DNA of 64,000 bases from RPQJ01 sp963698735 (lineage in GTDB: Bacteria > Pseudomonadota > Gammaproteobacteria > Steroidobacterales > Steroidobacteraceae). Under the pieces are notes generated by a model. The model ran no database searches, was not told the origin of the DNA, and worked only from the letters and a program-made list of their open reading frames with translations. The stretch lies in the NCBI GenBank assembly GCA_963698735.1, contig CAVOSA010000029.1, positions 62,001 through 126,000 on the forward strand, written 5' to 3'. Positions 1-10,867 of the stretch are shown here, one piece after another (positions within the stretch are counted from its first letter, which is position 1; each line of letters starts with the position of its first letter). Position numbers and translations under genes: made by a program.

Positions 1-294
1 GATTGGGAACAGCTCCTGCTCGAGGGTCGAACCGTTGTCGGCATCGAACCGGCTCCAGTGCTTGAGCGAGGCCTTGTCGCGAGGCATCGGCGCACCAGTT
101 TCCCAGAACCTCATGTTCTGATGAACCATGGTGTCGATCCAACTCATGTCTTTCGTCGCCGACATCTTCCATTGCTGCTGTTCGACCTTCCAGATCTCCT
201 GCTGCTCGGCGCTCCATTCCTCTGCGGACGCTGTGCCAGCAAATGCGCAGAGCACCAGCACGGCCGTGGCCTTGGCCACCATTCGAGTGAACAT
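1..294 (-). CDS. Exported protein, N-terminal part only
   Basis: The first 98 codons are present and the rest lies outside the window. The protein opens with a typical signal peptide: a short basic start, a hydrophobic stretch (VLVLCAFAGT) and an AxA-type cleavage site near residue 24. The mature part is rich in Glu, Gln and Trp. It looks like the start of small periplasmic NTF2/SnoaL-like proteins, but the fragment is too short to assign. An AAGGGGG Shine-Dalgarno lies 8 bases upstream of the ATG, which supports the start. The call of an exported protein is firm and the family is a guess. Confidence 0.6.
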   Translation of the reverse strand, partial: MFTRMVAKATAVLVLCAFAGTASAEEWSAEQQEIWKVEQQQWKMSATKDMSWIDTMVHQNMRFWETGAPMPRDKASLKHWSRFDADNGSTLEQELFPI

Positions 295-466
295 TGGTCA
301 TCCCCCTTGAGTGCATTATGTCGTTGGGCACCTGGCTCCCTCTGCCGGGGTGCGGGCCACAGGCTACTCCGTTCGGCGGGAGTCATGGGACCTTGAACCC
401 CGGCGCGGGGCCAGTCGCAGCCCGCTTCGCAGCAAGAACGCGCTCAGGCGCTGCGTTTCGAGCGGT

Positions 467-530
467 GGGTCCGGTGTCCTTGCCGTTCCGCGTATCGGCC
501 TTCCCGCGGAACGGCAAGGACACCGGACCC
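467..530. repeat. 26-bp perfect inverted repeat
   Basis: Positions 467-492 and 505-530 are exact reverse complements separated by a 12-base loop. The structure lies 8 bases beyond the stop of the oppF-like gene, between it and the truncated exported-protein gene, both on the minus strand. There is no T-tract on either side. It would make a very stable RNA hairpin that could end the opp transcript or protect its 3' end, and it could also be a mobile palindromic repeat. Confidence 0.8.
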
Positions 531-538
531 GCCGCCTG

Positions 539-1384
539 TTACGCCTGCACTCGGGCTGCCGCGATGCGAGCCCGCTGCAACGCCGGATCCGGCTCGGGGA
601 CAGCCGCCAGCAGGTCGCGCGTGTACTGCGCCTGCGGACTGCCGAAGATCGCGTCACGGCTGCCCTGCTCCACCACGCGACCCCTGCAGAGCACCGCGAT
701 GTCCTCGCAGAGATGACGCACGACCGCCAGGTTGTGACTGATGAACAGCAGCGACATCTGGTGCCGCTCGCTCAGTTCGTGCAGCAGATTGACGATTTGC
801 GCCTGCACCGAGACGTCGAGGGCACTCACGGCTTCGTCGCAGACGAGCAGTCGCGGCCGTGCGACCGTCGCCCGCGCAATCGCAACGCGCTGGCATTGCC
901 CGCCGCTCAACTCGTGCGGGTAGCGGTTCGCGAATGCCGCGCCGAGACCGACTTCGGACAGCGCGGCCCGGATGCGGTCCTGCGCGGCCACGGACGGCAC
1001 CGGGCCGGCCAGCGCCTGCAGCGCCTCACCGACCGCCTGTCCGGCCGTCATGCGCGGATCGAGGCTGCCGAACGGGTCCTGGAACACGACCTGCATCTCG
1101 CGGCGCAGTGCGCGCATCGCCCTCGTGTCATCGTAGTCGACGGCGCGCCCTTCCCACAGCACGCGACCAGCATTCGCGCGAACCAGCCCGAGCACGACGC
1201 GCGCGAGCGTGGACTTGCCGGATCCAGACTCGCCGACGACACCGAGCCGGCCGCCTTCCGGAATCTCGATGGAAACGTCCGACAGCGCATCGAGCGTCCT
1301 GGAAGGCGCGAAGAGCCCGGTCCCGCGCAGCGCAAAACTCACGCTCGCATGCTCGACCCGCAGCAAGGGTTGCGTGGAACTCAT
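539..1384 (-). CDS. oppF: Peptide ABC transporter ATPase (OppF-like)
   Basis: One of two ATPases of an Opp/Dpp-type importer. It hydrolyses ATP at the inner membrane to drive peptide uptake through OppB and OppC. The 281-residue protein has Walker A GESGSGKS near residue 50, a Q-loop (VVFQDP), the signature LSGGQCQR, Walker B (LLVCDEAVSALD) and the H-loop (FISHN). It is shorter than typical OppF (about 330 residues) and lacks most of the C-terminal extension. The ATG overlaps the oppD stop (ATGA), so the two are translationally coupled. An upstream open frame exists, but the family N-terminus begins here. The substrate is unknown and dipeptide or microcin-type substrates are possible. Confidence 0.9.
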   Translation of the reverse strand: MSSTQPLLRVEHASVSFALRGTGLFAPSRTLDALSDVSIEIPEGGRLGVVGESGSGKSTLARVVLGLVRANAGRVLWEGRAVDYDDTRAMRALRREMQVVFQDPFGSLDPRMTAGQAVGEALQALAGPVPSVAAQDRIRAALSEVGLGAAFANRYPHELSGGQCQRVAIARATVARPRLLVCDEAVSALDVSVQAQIVNLLHELSERHQMSLLFISHNLAVVRHLCEDIAVLCRGRVVEQGSRDAIFGSPQAQYTRDLLAAVPEPDPALQRARIAAARVQA

Positions 1385-2366
1385 GCCTGCTCCGCCGCGG
1401 CCTGCAACGGCCGATGACAGGCAACCGCGGCCACCCGGCACGGATCGTGCTGCAGTTCCGGGCGGCGTTGTGTGCATTGGTCGTCCGCGAATTCGCAACG
1501 CGCGGCAAACGCACACCCCGGAGGCCGTTCGGCGGGTTGCGGCGGATCCCCCGGAATGCCAGCGAGCCGGACTTGTGCCGCACCGTGCAGGCGCGGCACG
1601 GCCGCCAGCAGGGCCGCCGTGTACGGATGCCGTGGCGTGGCGAATAGATCGTCGGTCGTGGCGATTTCGACGATGCGTCCCGCATACATCACCGCGACAC
1701 GGTCCGCCAGCCCGGCGACGACGCCGAGGTCGTGCGTGATGATGAGCACGCCAAGGCCGCGGTCGCGCACGCCCGCGAGCAGTTCGAGCACCCGCGCCTG
1801 CACGCTGACGTCGAGCGCTGTCGTCGGTTCGTCCGCGAACAGCAGCTGTGGGTTGCACATGAGGGCCGCCGCGAGCGCAACGCGCTGGCGCATGCCGCCC
1901 GACAGTTCGTGGGGATACTGGCGCAGTCTCGCCTCGGGGTCGGGAATCTCCACGTCACGCAGTGCCTGCAGCGCTCGCTGCCGCGCATCAGGGCGGCTCG
2001 CGAGGCCGCGGTCGAGCAGCCCTTCCGTCAGCAGCGTCTCTATGCGCAGGTGCGGGGTCAGCGAACTGAGCGGGTCCTGCGACAACAGGCCGATGCCCGT
2101 GCCGCGCACGGTGTTCAGCGCCTGCTCGCCTGCGCCGATGAGTTCCCGCCCTGCAAATCTGACCGAGCCCTGCGCCGTTCCGTTCGCCGCGAGCAGCCCA
2201 AGGCAGGCCATCAGCACCTGGGTCTTGCCGGAGCCCGATTCGCCAACGACGGCAACGCATTCGCCGGCGCGCACGTCGAACGTGACGCCCGCGACTGCGT
2301 TCACGGTGCCCTGCGACGTCGAAAAGTCGACGTCGAGGTTGCGGAATTGCAGCAAGGCGTCGGCGC

Positions 2367-2370
<4 letters not shown>
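1381..2370 (-). CDS. oppD: Peptide ABC transporter ATPase (OppD-like)
   Basis: Second ATPase of the same importer, 329 residues, the usual OppD length. It has Walker A GESGSGKT, a Q-loop (LLSQDP), the signature LSGGMRQR, Walker B (LLFADEPTTALD) and the H-loop (IITHD). Beyond the ABC domain is the oligopeptide C-terminal region with four cysteines (PPGCAFAARCEF, then two more), typical of OppD/DppD. It overlaps oppC by 4 bases upstream and oppF by 4 bases downstream. No substrate-binding protein gene is next to the operon here, so specificity cannot be inferred. Confidence 0.93.
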
Positions 2371-3247
<877 letters not shown>

Positions 3248-3255
<8 letters not shown>

Positions 3256-4171
3256 GCCGGATCCTCGGATCGAGCCAGCCGTAGACGAGGTCGACAGCGA
3301 GGTTGAGCAGCAGGATCAGCGCCGCATAGAAGATGACCATGCCCATGACCAGCGTGTAGTCGCGATTGATCGCGCCCTGCACGAAATAGCGGCCCACTCC
3401 TGGCAGCCCGAACACCTGCTCAACGACCAGCGAGCCCGTGAGCAGCGCGGCTGCGGCAGGCCCGAGGAAGCTCACGACCGGCAACAGTGTCGGCTTCAAG
3501 GCGTGGCGGCGAATGAGCGCACCACGGTCGAGGCCTTTGGCACGGGCCGCGCGCAGGTACGGTGCCTGCAGCACCTCGAGCAGGCTGCCGCGCGTGAGCC
3601 GCGCGATGTAGGCGACGAACGGCAGCGCGAGCGTCACGACCGGCAGGATCATGTGCTTCGCGCTGCCGGGCTCCCAGCCGGCCACGGGCAGCCAGCCGAG
3701 CTTCACGCCAAAGAGCAGCGCCAGCACGGGCGCCAGCACGAAGCCGGGGATGGCGATGCCGGCGAGTGCCACACCCATGACGGCATGATCGACGGGACCG
3801 TCGTGACGCAGCGCGGCGGCCATCCCGAGCGGGACGCCCAGTACCACGGCAAGCAGCAATGCCAGCGCACCGATCGTCAACGTCACCGGCAAGCCGCGCG
3901 CGATGAGTTCCGCAACGCGGTAATCCTTGTACTTGAAGGACGGCCCGAGGTCGCCGTGCGCCAGCCCCTTGAGGTAGCGGCCGTACTGCACGAGCACCGG
4001 CTGGTCGAGACCATAGGCTGCCTGCAGGTTCGCCGCGATCTCCGGCGGGATGGCCTGCTCTTCGTCGAACGGCCCGCCCGGCGCCAGGCGCATCACGAAG
4101 AACGCAGCCGTCACGATGACGAGCAGAGTCGGCACGAAACCCGCCAGGCGGCCGAGGGCGTAACGCAGCAT
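3248..4171 (-). CDS. oppB: Peptide ABC transporter permease (OppB-like)
   Basis: 307 residues, matching OppB/DppB. It starts with the characteristic LGRLAGFVPTLLVI helix and an external loop that includes GGPFDEEQAIPPE. Five further hydrophobic segments follow, with the cytoplasmic EAA motif (RAARAKGLDRGALIRRHALK) that docks on the ATPases. It is the first gene of the transporter operon and begins 24 bases after the ligA stop on the same strand, so it is probably read from the ligA transcript. The stop overlaps the start of oppC. Confidence 0.93.
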
Positions 4172-4195
4172 CGCGTCAGCCAGCGCGTGTCGACA

Positions 4196-6226
4196 TCAGG
4201 TTCGCCCGCCGCGGCCGAGCAGGGCGAGGAACCCGGCCTCGTCCTCGATACGCACGCCCAGGTCCTGCGCCTTGCGCAGCTTCGAGCCGGCCTCGGCACC
4301 GACGACCAGCAGCGTCGTCTTCTTCGACACCGAATCCGTGACTGTCGCTCCCGCGGCGCGCGCGGCCTCCCTCGCCTCCTCGCGCGACAGCGAACTCAGC
4401 GTGCCGGTAATCACGACCACCTCGCCCGTCAGTGGACCCTCCCCCGCAGCCACCGCCCGCTCGATGACCGGCCAGCGCACTCCGGCAGCGCGCAGCTTCT
4501 GGATGACTGACCGGTTGCGTTCCTCGTCGAAGAACTCGCGCACGTGCGCCGCCACGACCGGCCCCACGTCGCGCACCTGCTGGATGTCATCGAAGCTCGC
4601 CGCCTGCAGCGGCTCGAGGTCGCCGAAATGCTCCGCCAGCGCAAGCGCCGTGGCTTCGCCCACGTCGCGGATGCCGAGCGCGTAGAGAAACCGCGGCAAT
4701 GTCGTCTGCTTGCTCTGTTCGAGCGCCGCGACGAGATTGGCGGCCGACTTCGGCCCCATGCGCTCCAGGCCTGCGAGTTCGTCTGCCTCAAGCGTGTACA
4801 GGTCGGCCGGCGTCGTCACGCGGCCGCTCTCGATCAGCTGCTCGACGAGCCGCTCGCCGAGGCCGTCCACGTCCATGGCCCGGCGCGAGGCGAAATGCCT
4901 GATGGCGGCCAGCCGCTGCGCCGCGCAGACGAGACCGCCGGAGCAGCGGGCGACCGCTTCGCCTTCCGTGCGGACGACGTGCGAGTCACAGACCGGGCAA
5001 CGGGCAGGCAGCTTGACGTTGCGCGCGTCGCGCGGACGTTTCTCCGGGATCACACGCACGATTTCGGGAATGACGTCACCGGCCCTGCGCACCACGACGG
5101 TGTCGCCCACGCGCACGTCCTTGCGGGCCACCTCGTCCATGTTGTGCAGCGTAATGTTGCTTACGGTCACGCCGCCGACGAACACGGGCACGACGTGCGC
5201 CACGGGCGTGAGCGCGCCGGTGCGGCCGACGTAAAACCTGACGTCGTGCACGACGGTCGTTTCCTCCTGCGCCGGAAACTTGTGGGCGACTGCCCAGCGC
5301 GGCGCGCGCGCGACGAACCCCAGGTCGCGCTGCCAGTCGAGCCGGTCCACCTTGTAGACCACGCCGTCGATGTCGTACGCGAGTTGGTCACGACGGCTGC
5401 CGATGCGCTCGTAGTACCCGAGGCATCCGGCCGCGCCAGCGACCACGTCGGTCTCCGGGCACGTGCGCAGGCCGAGCTCGCGCAGGGCGGCGAGGACCTC
5501 GCTGTGGCGCGACAGACTCACCCACCCTTCGATCGCACCCACACCGTAGAAAAACAGATCGAGCGCGCGCTCGGCCGTGACCGCCGGGTCGAGCTGCCGC
5601 AGGCTGCCCGCCGCGGCGTTGCGCGGGTTCGCAAACGTCTTGTCGCCCCGCTCCGCCTGCCGCAGGTTGAGCGCGTCGAACGACTTGCGCGTCATGAACA
5701 CTTCACCACGCGCCTCGAGGACCTGGGGCAGGCGCCTGCCGCGCAGCTGCATCGGCACGGAACGAATGGCGCGGACGTTAACGGTGACGTCCTCGCCGCG
5801 CGAGCCGTCGCCGCGCGTCGCCGCCTGCACCAGCCGACCCTGTTCGTAACGCAGCGTGACCGCGAGACCGTCGATCTTCGGCTCCGCCGAATAGGCGATC
5901 TGCTCCACGTCGAGCCGTTCGCGCGCGCGGCGGTCGAAGTCGAGGATGTCCTGCCCGGTGAATGCATTGTCGAGCGAGAGCATCGGCACCGCATGCACGA
6001 CTTCGCGGAACTCGCGTGAAGGCAGCCCGCCGACGCGTTGCGTCGGCGAATCGGCTTCGATGAGTTCGGGATGCCCGGCTTCGATCTGCTGCAGCTCGCG
6101 CATGAGCGCGTCGAACTGCGCGTCGGAGATCTCCGGATCGTCGAGGACGTAGTAGCGGTAGTTGTGGGTTTCGATCAGCTCGCGCAGCTCACGCGCCCGT
6201 CTCGCCACCTCGCGCGACGCCGCCAT
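4196..6226 (-). CDS. ligA: NAD-dependent DNA ligase LigA
   Basis: Seals nicks during replication and repair, using NAD to adenylate its active-site lysine. The 676-residue product has the family length. In order: domain Ia (HNYRYYVLDDPEISD), the adenylation motif KIDG with catalytic Lys117, an OB fold, a four-cysteine zinc finger (CPVCDSH, then two more Cys), helix-hairpin-helix repeats (ERMGPKSAANLV) and a C-terminal BRCT domain. The ATG at 6226 is chosen because the family N-terminus starts there; the open frame upstream overlaps zipA in another frame. It follows zipA by 7 bases, an arrangement also found in Pseudomonas. Confidence 0.97.
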   Translation of the reverse strand: MAASREVARRARELRELIETHNYRYYVLDDPEISDAQFDALMRELQQIEAGHPELIEADSPTQRVGGLPSREFREVVHAVPMLSLDNAFTGQDILDFDRRARERLDVEQIAYSAEPKIDGLAVTLRYEQGRLVQAATRGDGSRGEDVTVNVRAIRSVPMQLRGRRLPQVLEARGEVFMTRKSFDALNLRQAERGDKTFANPRNAAAGSLRQLDPAVTAERALDLFFYGVGAIEGWVSLSRHSEVLAALRELGLRTCPETDVVAGAAGCLGYYERIGSRRDQLAYDIDGVVYKVDRLDWQRDLGFVARAPRWAVAHKFPAQEETTVVHDVRFYVGRTGALTPVAHVVPVFVGGVTVSNITLHNMDEVARKDVRVGDTVVVRRAGDVIPEIVRVIPEKRPRDARNVKLPARCPVCDSHVVRTEGEAVARCSGGLVCAAQRLAAIRHFASRRAMDVDGLGERLVEQLIESGRVTTPADLYTLEADELAGLERMGPKSAANLVAALEQSKQTTLPRFLYALGIRDVGEATALALAEHFGDLEPLQAASFDDIQQVRDVGPVVAAHVREFFDEERNRSVIQKLRAAGVRWPVIERAVAAGEGPLTGEVVVITGTLSSLSREEAREAARAAGATVTDSVSKKTTLLVVGAEAGSKLRKAQDLGVRIEDEAGFLALLGRGGRT

Positions 6227-6233
6227 CCGCGCC

Positions 6234-7148
6234 TCAGGCCGACCCGGCCGTGCGCTCGAACTCGAGCGCTTCCTCGCGCAGCCTGCCCACCCGCACGGCG
6301 GTAAGCGGCACGCCACGCTCGTCGGCCAGCGCGCCGTTGAGGTAGGTCGCGATCGCTCGTGCGGTGAAAACCATTTCGTCGAACGCCTCGCCTGCCGGCA
6401 CCGGCCCGGGCAGCACCGTGAACATCGCGATGCCCGGGTAATGCGTCGTCGGCATTTCCTCCAGGTCGAACGTGCCCGGTTCACGCAGGCTGGCCACGCT
6501 GAAGATCGGCCGGCCATCGTCGTGCAGCCGGTGAAAAATCTCGTAGCGGCCGAAACCGAGGCCTTCCGAGCGCAGTGCGGCCAGCAATTCCGGGCCCTCG
6601 AAGCGGGACGGCGCCTGGGCACTCACGCGGATCGCCATGATCTTCTGGGCACGCCTGGGCTTCACAGCCACGGCTTCCGCCACAGGTTCGGGCTGGGTCT
6701 CTGGCCCAGCACTCTCCGGCGCCGGCGCAGGCCGCAGGGTCGGTTCGGTCCTGAGCGCCGGCTCCTCGGACGGTGTCGCGGGCTCGGACCGTGCGGAGAA
6801 CGTCGGTTCCCGCCGCCCGATCGCCGGCGATTCGAACTCGTCCTCGTCGTCGAAGTCAGCCCGCCGCAAGTGCGGATCTACCACGCCCGAAACGTCCTCG
6901 TCGCCGAAGCTCGGTTCGATGCGGCGTTCGAACCGAGCCTCCGCGCGCATCACAGCCGGCTCTTCGAGGTCGGGCGCCGCTTCTTCGGCTTCGGTCTCGA
7001 AGCCTTGCACGCCACCCGTGAACACGGCCGGACGGCGCGAGGCGTCTGCCTCGCCGCGACCCTGCCAGCGGGAGCGCATGCCCCACAGGTAAAGGCCGGC
7101 GATGAGCGCGATGCCGGCGGCGAGCAGGATCCAGCGCAGTTCGTTCAT
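6234..7148 (-). CDS. zipA: Cell division protein ZipA
   Basis: Anchors FtsZ to the inner membrane at the division site. The 304-residue protein starts with a single N-terminal membrane helix (LRWILLAAGIALIAGLYLWG). A charged, Pro/Glu-rich linker follows (about residues 30-170), and the C-terminal FtsZ-binding domain (about 175-300) includes GFGRYEIFHRL and HYPGIAMFTVLPGPVP. It lies between smc and ligA on the same strand, the normal gammaproteobacterial order. Its presence is a good marker for that class. Confidence 0.95.
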   Translation of the reverse strand: MNELRWILLAAGIALIAGLYLWGMRSRWQGRGEADASRRPAVFTGGVQGFETEAEEAAPDLEEPAVMRAEARFERRIEPSFGDEDVSGVVDPHLRRADFDDEDEFESPAIGRREPTFSARSEPATPSEEPALRTEPTLRPAPAPESAGPETQPEPVAEAVAVKPRRAQKIMAIRVSAQAPSRFEGPELLAALRSEGLGFGRYEIFHRLHDDGRPIFSVASLREPGTFDLEEMPTTHYPGIAMFTVLPGPVPAGEAFDEMVFTARAIATYLNGALADERGVPLTAVRVGRLREEALEFERTAGSA

Positions 7149-7173
7149 CGATTCCCTGGCTTCCTTGCGTGCC

Positions 7174-10100
7174 TCACATTGCGGCCATGCGCACGGCTTC
7201 GTCGACGTCCACGGCGACGAGGCGCGAGCAACCGGGTTCGTTCATGGTGACGCCGAGCAGCTGGTTGGCAAGTTCCATCGTCGTCTTGTTGTGCGTGACG
7301 AAAATGAACTGCACCTGGTCCGACATCTCGCGCACGATGTCGCAGAAACGGCCGACGTTGTTCTCGTCGAGCGGCGCATCGACTTCGTCCAGCAGGCAGA
7401 ACGGCGCCGGGTTCAGTTCGAAGATCGAGAACACGAGCGCGACCGCCGTGAGCGCCTTCTCGCCGCCCGACAGCATGCTGATCGAACTGTTCCGCTTGCC
7501 GGGCGGGCGGGCCATGATCGCGACGCCGGATTCGAGTACGTCGTCACCGACGAGTTCCAGGTAGGCCTGGCCGCCACCGAACAGGCGCGGGAACTTCTGG
7601 CTCAGCCCGGCGTTGACGCGGTCGAACGTGTCCTGGAAGCGCGCCTTGGTTTCGCGGTCAATCTTGCGGATCGCGTCTTCGAGCGTGGCGAGCGCGTCGT
7701 TCAGGTCGGCGAACTGGCGGTCCAGGTACTCTTTCCGCTCCGACTGCTCGGCAAATTCGTCGATGGCCGCCAGGTTCACCGCGCCGAGCCGCTCGATCTT
7801 CTCGCTGGTCTCGGCCAGCCGCTGCTCCCACACCGGGACGCTGGCATCATTGGCGAGTGCTGCGACGACGTCCTGCAGTTCGAGGCGCGTCTGTGCGAAC
7901 TGCTCCATGTAGGTTTCGCGGCGCAGCTTGAGTTCCTGCACCGTGAAGCGCACGTTTTCGAGCGCGGACCGGGCTGCGTCGACTGCTGCTTCCGCGGTGA
8001 GCCGGCGTTCGTCGAGGCCGCGCAGGTTGGCGTCGACCTCCTCCATCTTCTGACGCGCGGCCGAAAACTCGGCCTCGACCGCGACACGCCGCTGCAGCGC
8101 CTCTTCGAGCGTGACCTTCAGCTGCGCTTCGCCTTGCTCGCCGCCCGCAAGCTGCGCGTCGAGGTCCTGGCGGCGCGCCTCGAACTGGCCGACCTGCGCG
8201 TCGAGGCGCTCGAGCCCCGACAGCAGCGACTGGTAGCTCGTGCGCCGCGATTCGACACGGATGGCGGCATCGTTCGCTGCCGTGCGCGCGCCCTGGGCCA
8301 GCTCGCGGGTTTCCGCCAGGCGGCCGCGCAGGACTTCGCGTTCGCCCTCGAGCGCGACGCGACGGTCCTCGAGTTCGGCCATTGCGGTGACCGCTTCCTC
8401 GAGCCGGCCACGCGCGGCACGGCTGCCGGCGTTCGCGGCTTCGAGCGCGTTCTGCACCTCGGACAGCTCGAGTGCCAGCTGCTGCATGCGCTGGTTGCGC
8501 TGGTCAGCGCGCGCCCGGAGGCTGTCGATCTGCGAACGCAGGCTCATGTGGCTCGATCCGCTGCGCGACACGACGGCCTGGTGGCTGGCAAGGCGGTCTT
8601 CGAGGTCGCGCACGCGGCTGCGCAGCGCTTCCAGGTCGGACTCGGCCGTCCGGTGCTTCACCTGCTGTGATTCCAGCGCCGAGCGTTCGCTGCGCAGGCG
8701 TTCTTCGCGTTCGATCACGCCTTCGTGTGCGTCCTTGTCGCGGCTGACGCGGAGCCAGTCCGGTCCGATCCAGATGCCGTCGCGCGTGATGACAGACTGG
8801 CCGGACCGCAGCCTCGGCCGCAGGCCCAGCGCTTCGCCGAGCGTGTCGGTGGCCACGATGCCTTCGAACAGGGCGTCGAGTCCCGCGGAACCCCTCACCC
8901 GCGAGCGCAGCGTTTCCGGACCGTGGCCCGAGGATGCCGGGCCCTGTGCGCCTGCGAAAAACGTGACGGTGCCTGCGGTCAGGCTTTCGAGCGTGCCGGC
9001 AACGTCATCGAGCGAATCGACGCAAACCGCCTCCAGGTAGCTGCCGAGCACGGTCTCGACCGCACGGTCCCAGCCCTTGTCGACGGCGAGCTGCTGCGCC
9101 AGGCGCGGACTGCGCTCGAGGCCGCGGGACTTGAGCCAGTCGACCACCTTGCCCTGGCCTTGTCCGAGCGCCGCGCGCTGCAGCGCCTCGAGCGAGACAA
9201 TCCTGCCTTCGACTTCCTGCGTCTCGCGACGCGCGGCCTGGGCGGCCGCGGCCAGCTCACGCTCGCGACCGCGCTCGGCCTGCAGCGTGGCGACCAGTTC
9301 GTCCATCTGCTGCCGCGCGGCTTCGTGTTCGCGCCGCGCATCCGCTTCCTGCGCGTCGAGGCCCGCCAGGGTCGCCGCGACATCGGCCGCGGACAGCGTG
9401 CCGTGCTCCTGGGTCGCCCTGTCACGCTGGCTCAGCAATCCACGCAGCTGGTTCTCCATGACTTCGAGGCGGGCGCGCTCAGCGCCCGCTGCGGACGAAG
9501 CCTGGCGCAGTGACTGGTTGAATACTTCCCAGTTTTCCTGCCAGCCCGACATCGAGGTTTCTGCAGCTGCCAGTTCGGCCGCCGCCGCCTGCTCTGCGGC
9601 CCGCGCCTGCTCGAGGCCCGGGCCCATCTCGGCGAGTGCGGCTGCGAGTTCGGTCGCGAGCTGGCGATCGCGCACGCGGTGCAGGTCGGCGTCCTGGATG
9701 CCCTGGGCGATCTGGTCGAGTTCCTGCCGCTGGCGGGCACGGATCTCGCGCGCGTGGTCGATGGCCTGCTCGGTGCGCGAGATTTCCGCGCCCACCTGGT
9801 AGTAACGACCCTGCACTTCCGAGAGCACGGCCGCCTGCGCGTCGTGCTCCTGCCGGGCACGCTCGATCGCGGCCTCGATGGAACGCTGGTCGGCAATCGC
9901 CGCCTGCAGCGCCAGATCGCGTTCGTTCAGGATGGCCTGGCGGGCCGAGGATTCGCTTTCCACTTCACGTAGCTTGAGTGCAAGCAGTTCCGCGTGTGCC
10001 TGGCGCTCCTCTCCCTTCAGCGCCTGGTAGCGGCGTGCCGTCGCCGCCTGCCGCTGCAGGTGCCGCAGCTGCTTCTCGACCTCGTCACGCAGGTCGGAGA

Positions 10101-10683
10101 GGCGCGCGAGGTTCTCGCGAGTCTGCGCGATCCGGCTTTCCGATTCCTTGCGACGTTCCTTGTAACGCGAGATGCCTGCCGCTTCCTCGAGGAAGGCGCG
10201 CATGTCGTCGGCCTTGGCTTCGATCACGCGCGAGATCATGTTCTGCTCGATGATCGCGTAGCTGCGCGAACCCAGTCCCGTGCCGAGGAACAGCTGCGTG
10301 ATGTCCTTGCGCCGGCAGCGTACGCCGTTCAGGAAATACGAGGACTGGCCGTCGCGGGAGACGACACGCTTGAGCGAGACTTCCGAATAGCCGGCATACT
10401 CGCCGCCCAGCTTGCCGTCGCTGTTGTCGAAGATGAGTTCGACCGAGGCCGTGCCCACGGGCTTGCGCGTGCCGGACCCGTTGAAGATGACGTCCGCCAT
10501 CGAGTCGCCGCGCAGGTGCTTGGCCGAGATCTCTCCCATGACCCAGCGCACCGCGTCGATGATGTTCGACTTGCCGCAGCCATTCGGGCCGACCACGCCG
10601 ACCAGGTTCGTCGGGAAGCCGACTGACGTCGGGTCCACGAACGACTTGAAACCGGCCAGCTTGATCTTGGTCAGACGCATCAT
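7174..10683 (-). CDS. smc: Chromosome segregation ATPase Smc
   Basis: Structural maintenance of chromosomes protein that organises and segregates the nucleoid. It is 1169 residues long, the family size. Walker A GPNGCGKS is at residues 32-39. Two long coiled coils (about 170-500 and 670-1010) flank a hinge around residues 520-660. The C-terminal head carries the signature LSGGEKALTA and Walker B (CLLDEVDAPLD). It is the first gene of the smc-zipA-ligA group. No scpA or scpB is in the window. Confidence 0.97.
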   Translation of the reverse strand: MMRLTKIKLAGFKSFVDPTSVGFPTNLVGVVGPNGCGKSNIIDAVRWVMGEISAKHLRGDSMADVIFNGSGTRKPVGTASVELIFDNSDGKLGGEYAGYSEVSLKRVVSRDGQSSYFLNGVRCRRKDITQLFLGTGLGSRSYAIIEQNMISRVIEAKADDMRAFLEEAAGISRYKERRKESESRIAQTRENLARLSDLRDEVEKQLRHLQRQAATARRYQALKGEERQAHAELLALKLREVESESSARQAILNERDLALQAAIADQRSIEAAIERARQEHDAQAAVLSEVQGRYYQVGAEISRTEQAIDHAREIRARQRQELDQIAQGIQDADLHRVRDRQLATELAAALAEMGPGLEQARAAEQAAAAELAAAETSMSGWQENWEVFNQSLRQASSAAGAERARLEVMENQLRGLLSQRDRATQEHGTLSAADVAATLAGLDAQEADARREHEAARQQMDELVATLQAERGRERELAAAAQAARRETQEVEGRIVSLEALQRAALGQGQGKVVDWLKSRGLERSPRLAQQLAVDKGWDRAVETVLGSYLEAVCVDSLDDVAGTLESLTAGTVTFFAGAQGPASSGHGPETLRSRVRGSAGLDALFEGIVATDTLGEALGLRPRLRSGQSVITRDGIWIGPDWLRVSRDKDAHEGVIEREERLRSERSALESQQVKHRTAESDLEALRSRVRDLEDRLASHQAVVSRSGSSHMSLRSQIDSLRARADQRNQRMQQLALELSEVQNALEAANAGSRAARGRLEEAVTAMAELEDRRVALEGEREVLRGRLAETRELAQGARTAANDAAIRVESRRTSYQSLLSGLERLDAQVGQFEARRQDLDAQLAGGEQGEAQLKVTLEEALQRRVAVEAEFSAARQKMEEVDANLRGLDERRLTAEAAVDAARSALENVRFTVQELKLRRETYMEQFAQTRLELQDVVAALANDASVPVWEQRLAETSEKIERLGAVNLAAIDEFAEQSERKEYLDRQFADLNDALATLEDAIRKIDRETKARFQDTFDRVNAGLSQKFPRLFGGGQAYLELVGDDVLESGVAIMARPPGKRNSSISMLSGGEKALTAVALVFSIFELNPAPFCLLDEVDAPLDENNVGRFCDIVREMSDQVQFIFVTHNKTTMELANQLLGVTMNEPGCSRLVAVDVDEAVRMAAM

Positions 10684-10806
10684 TCACCCGGGGAAATGCA
10701 GAGGCGGAGCGAAACGTGAATTCTAGAAGAATCGGACTCCCGTCACAGCATTTCCCGACGCCCGGTCCAGCCGCGCGAGCGGGCCGGGTGCCCTGTTTTT
10801 CCGGGG

Positions 10807-10834
10807 TGGACGAAGGGGGTTCCGCCTGTATAAT
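10807..10834 (+). promoter_or_regulatory. Putative sigma70 promoter of dksA
   Basis: A perfect TATAAT (10829-10834) lies 33 bases before the dksA start. A weak -35 (TGGACG) sits 16 bases upstream of it. The site is in the intergenic region divergent from smc. The -10 is convincing and the -35 is not. Confidence 0.55.
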
Positions 10835-10867
10835 CCCGCGCCTCCAACCGGAGTGGGGAGTTCGTCG

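Noticed and set aside
10741..10800. GC-rich hairpin followed by TTTTT, read as a plus-strand terminator
   Set aside because: No plus-strand gene lies upstream; it is in the divergent region between smc and dksA, and the stem is imperfect.
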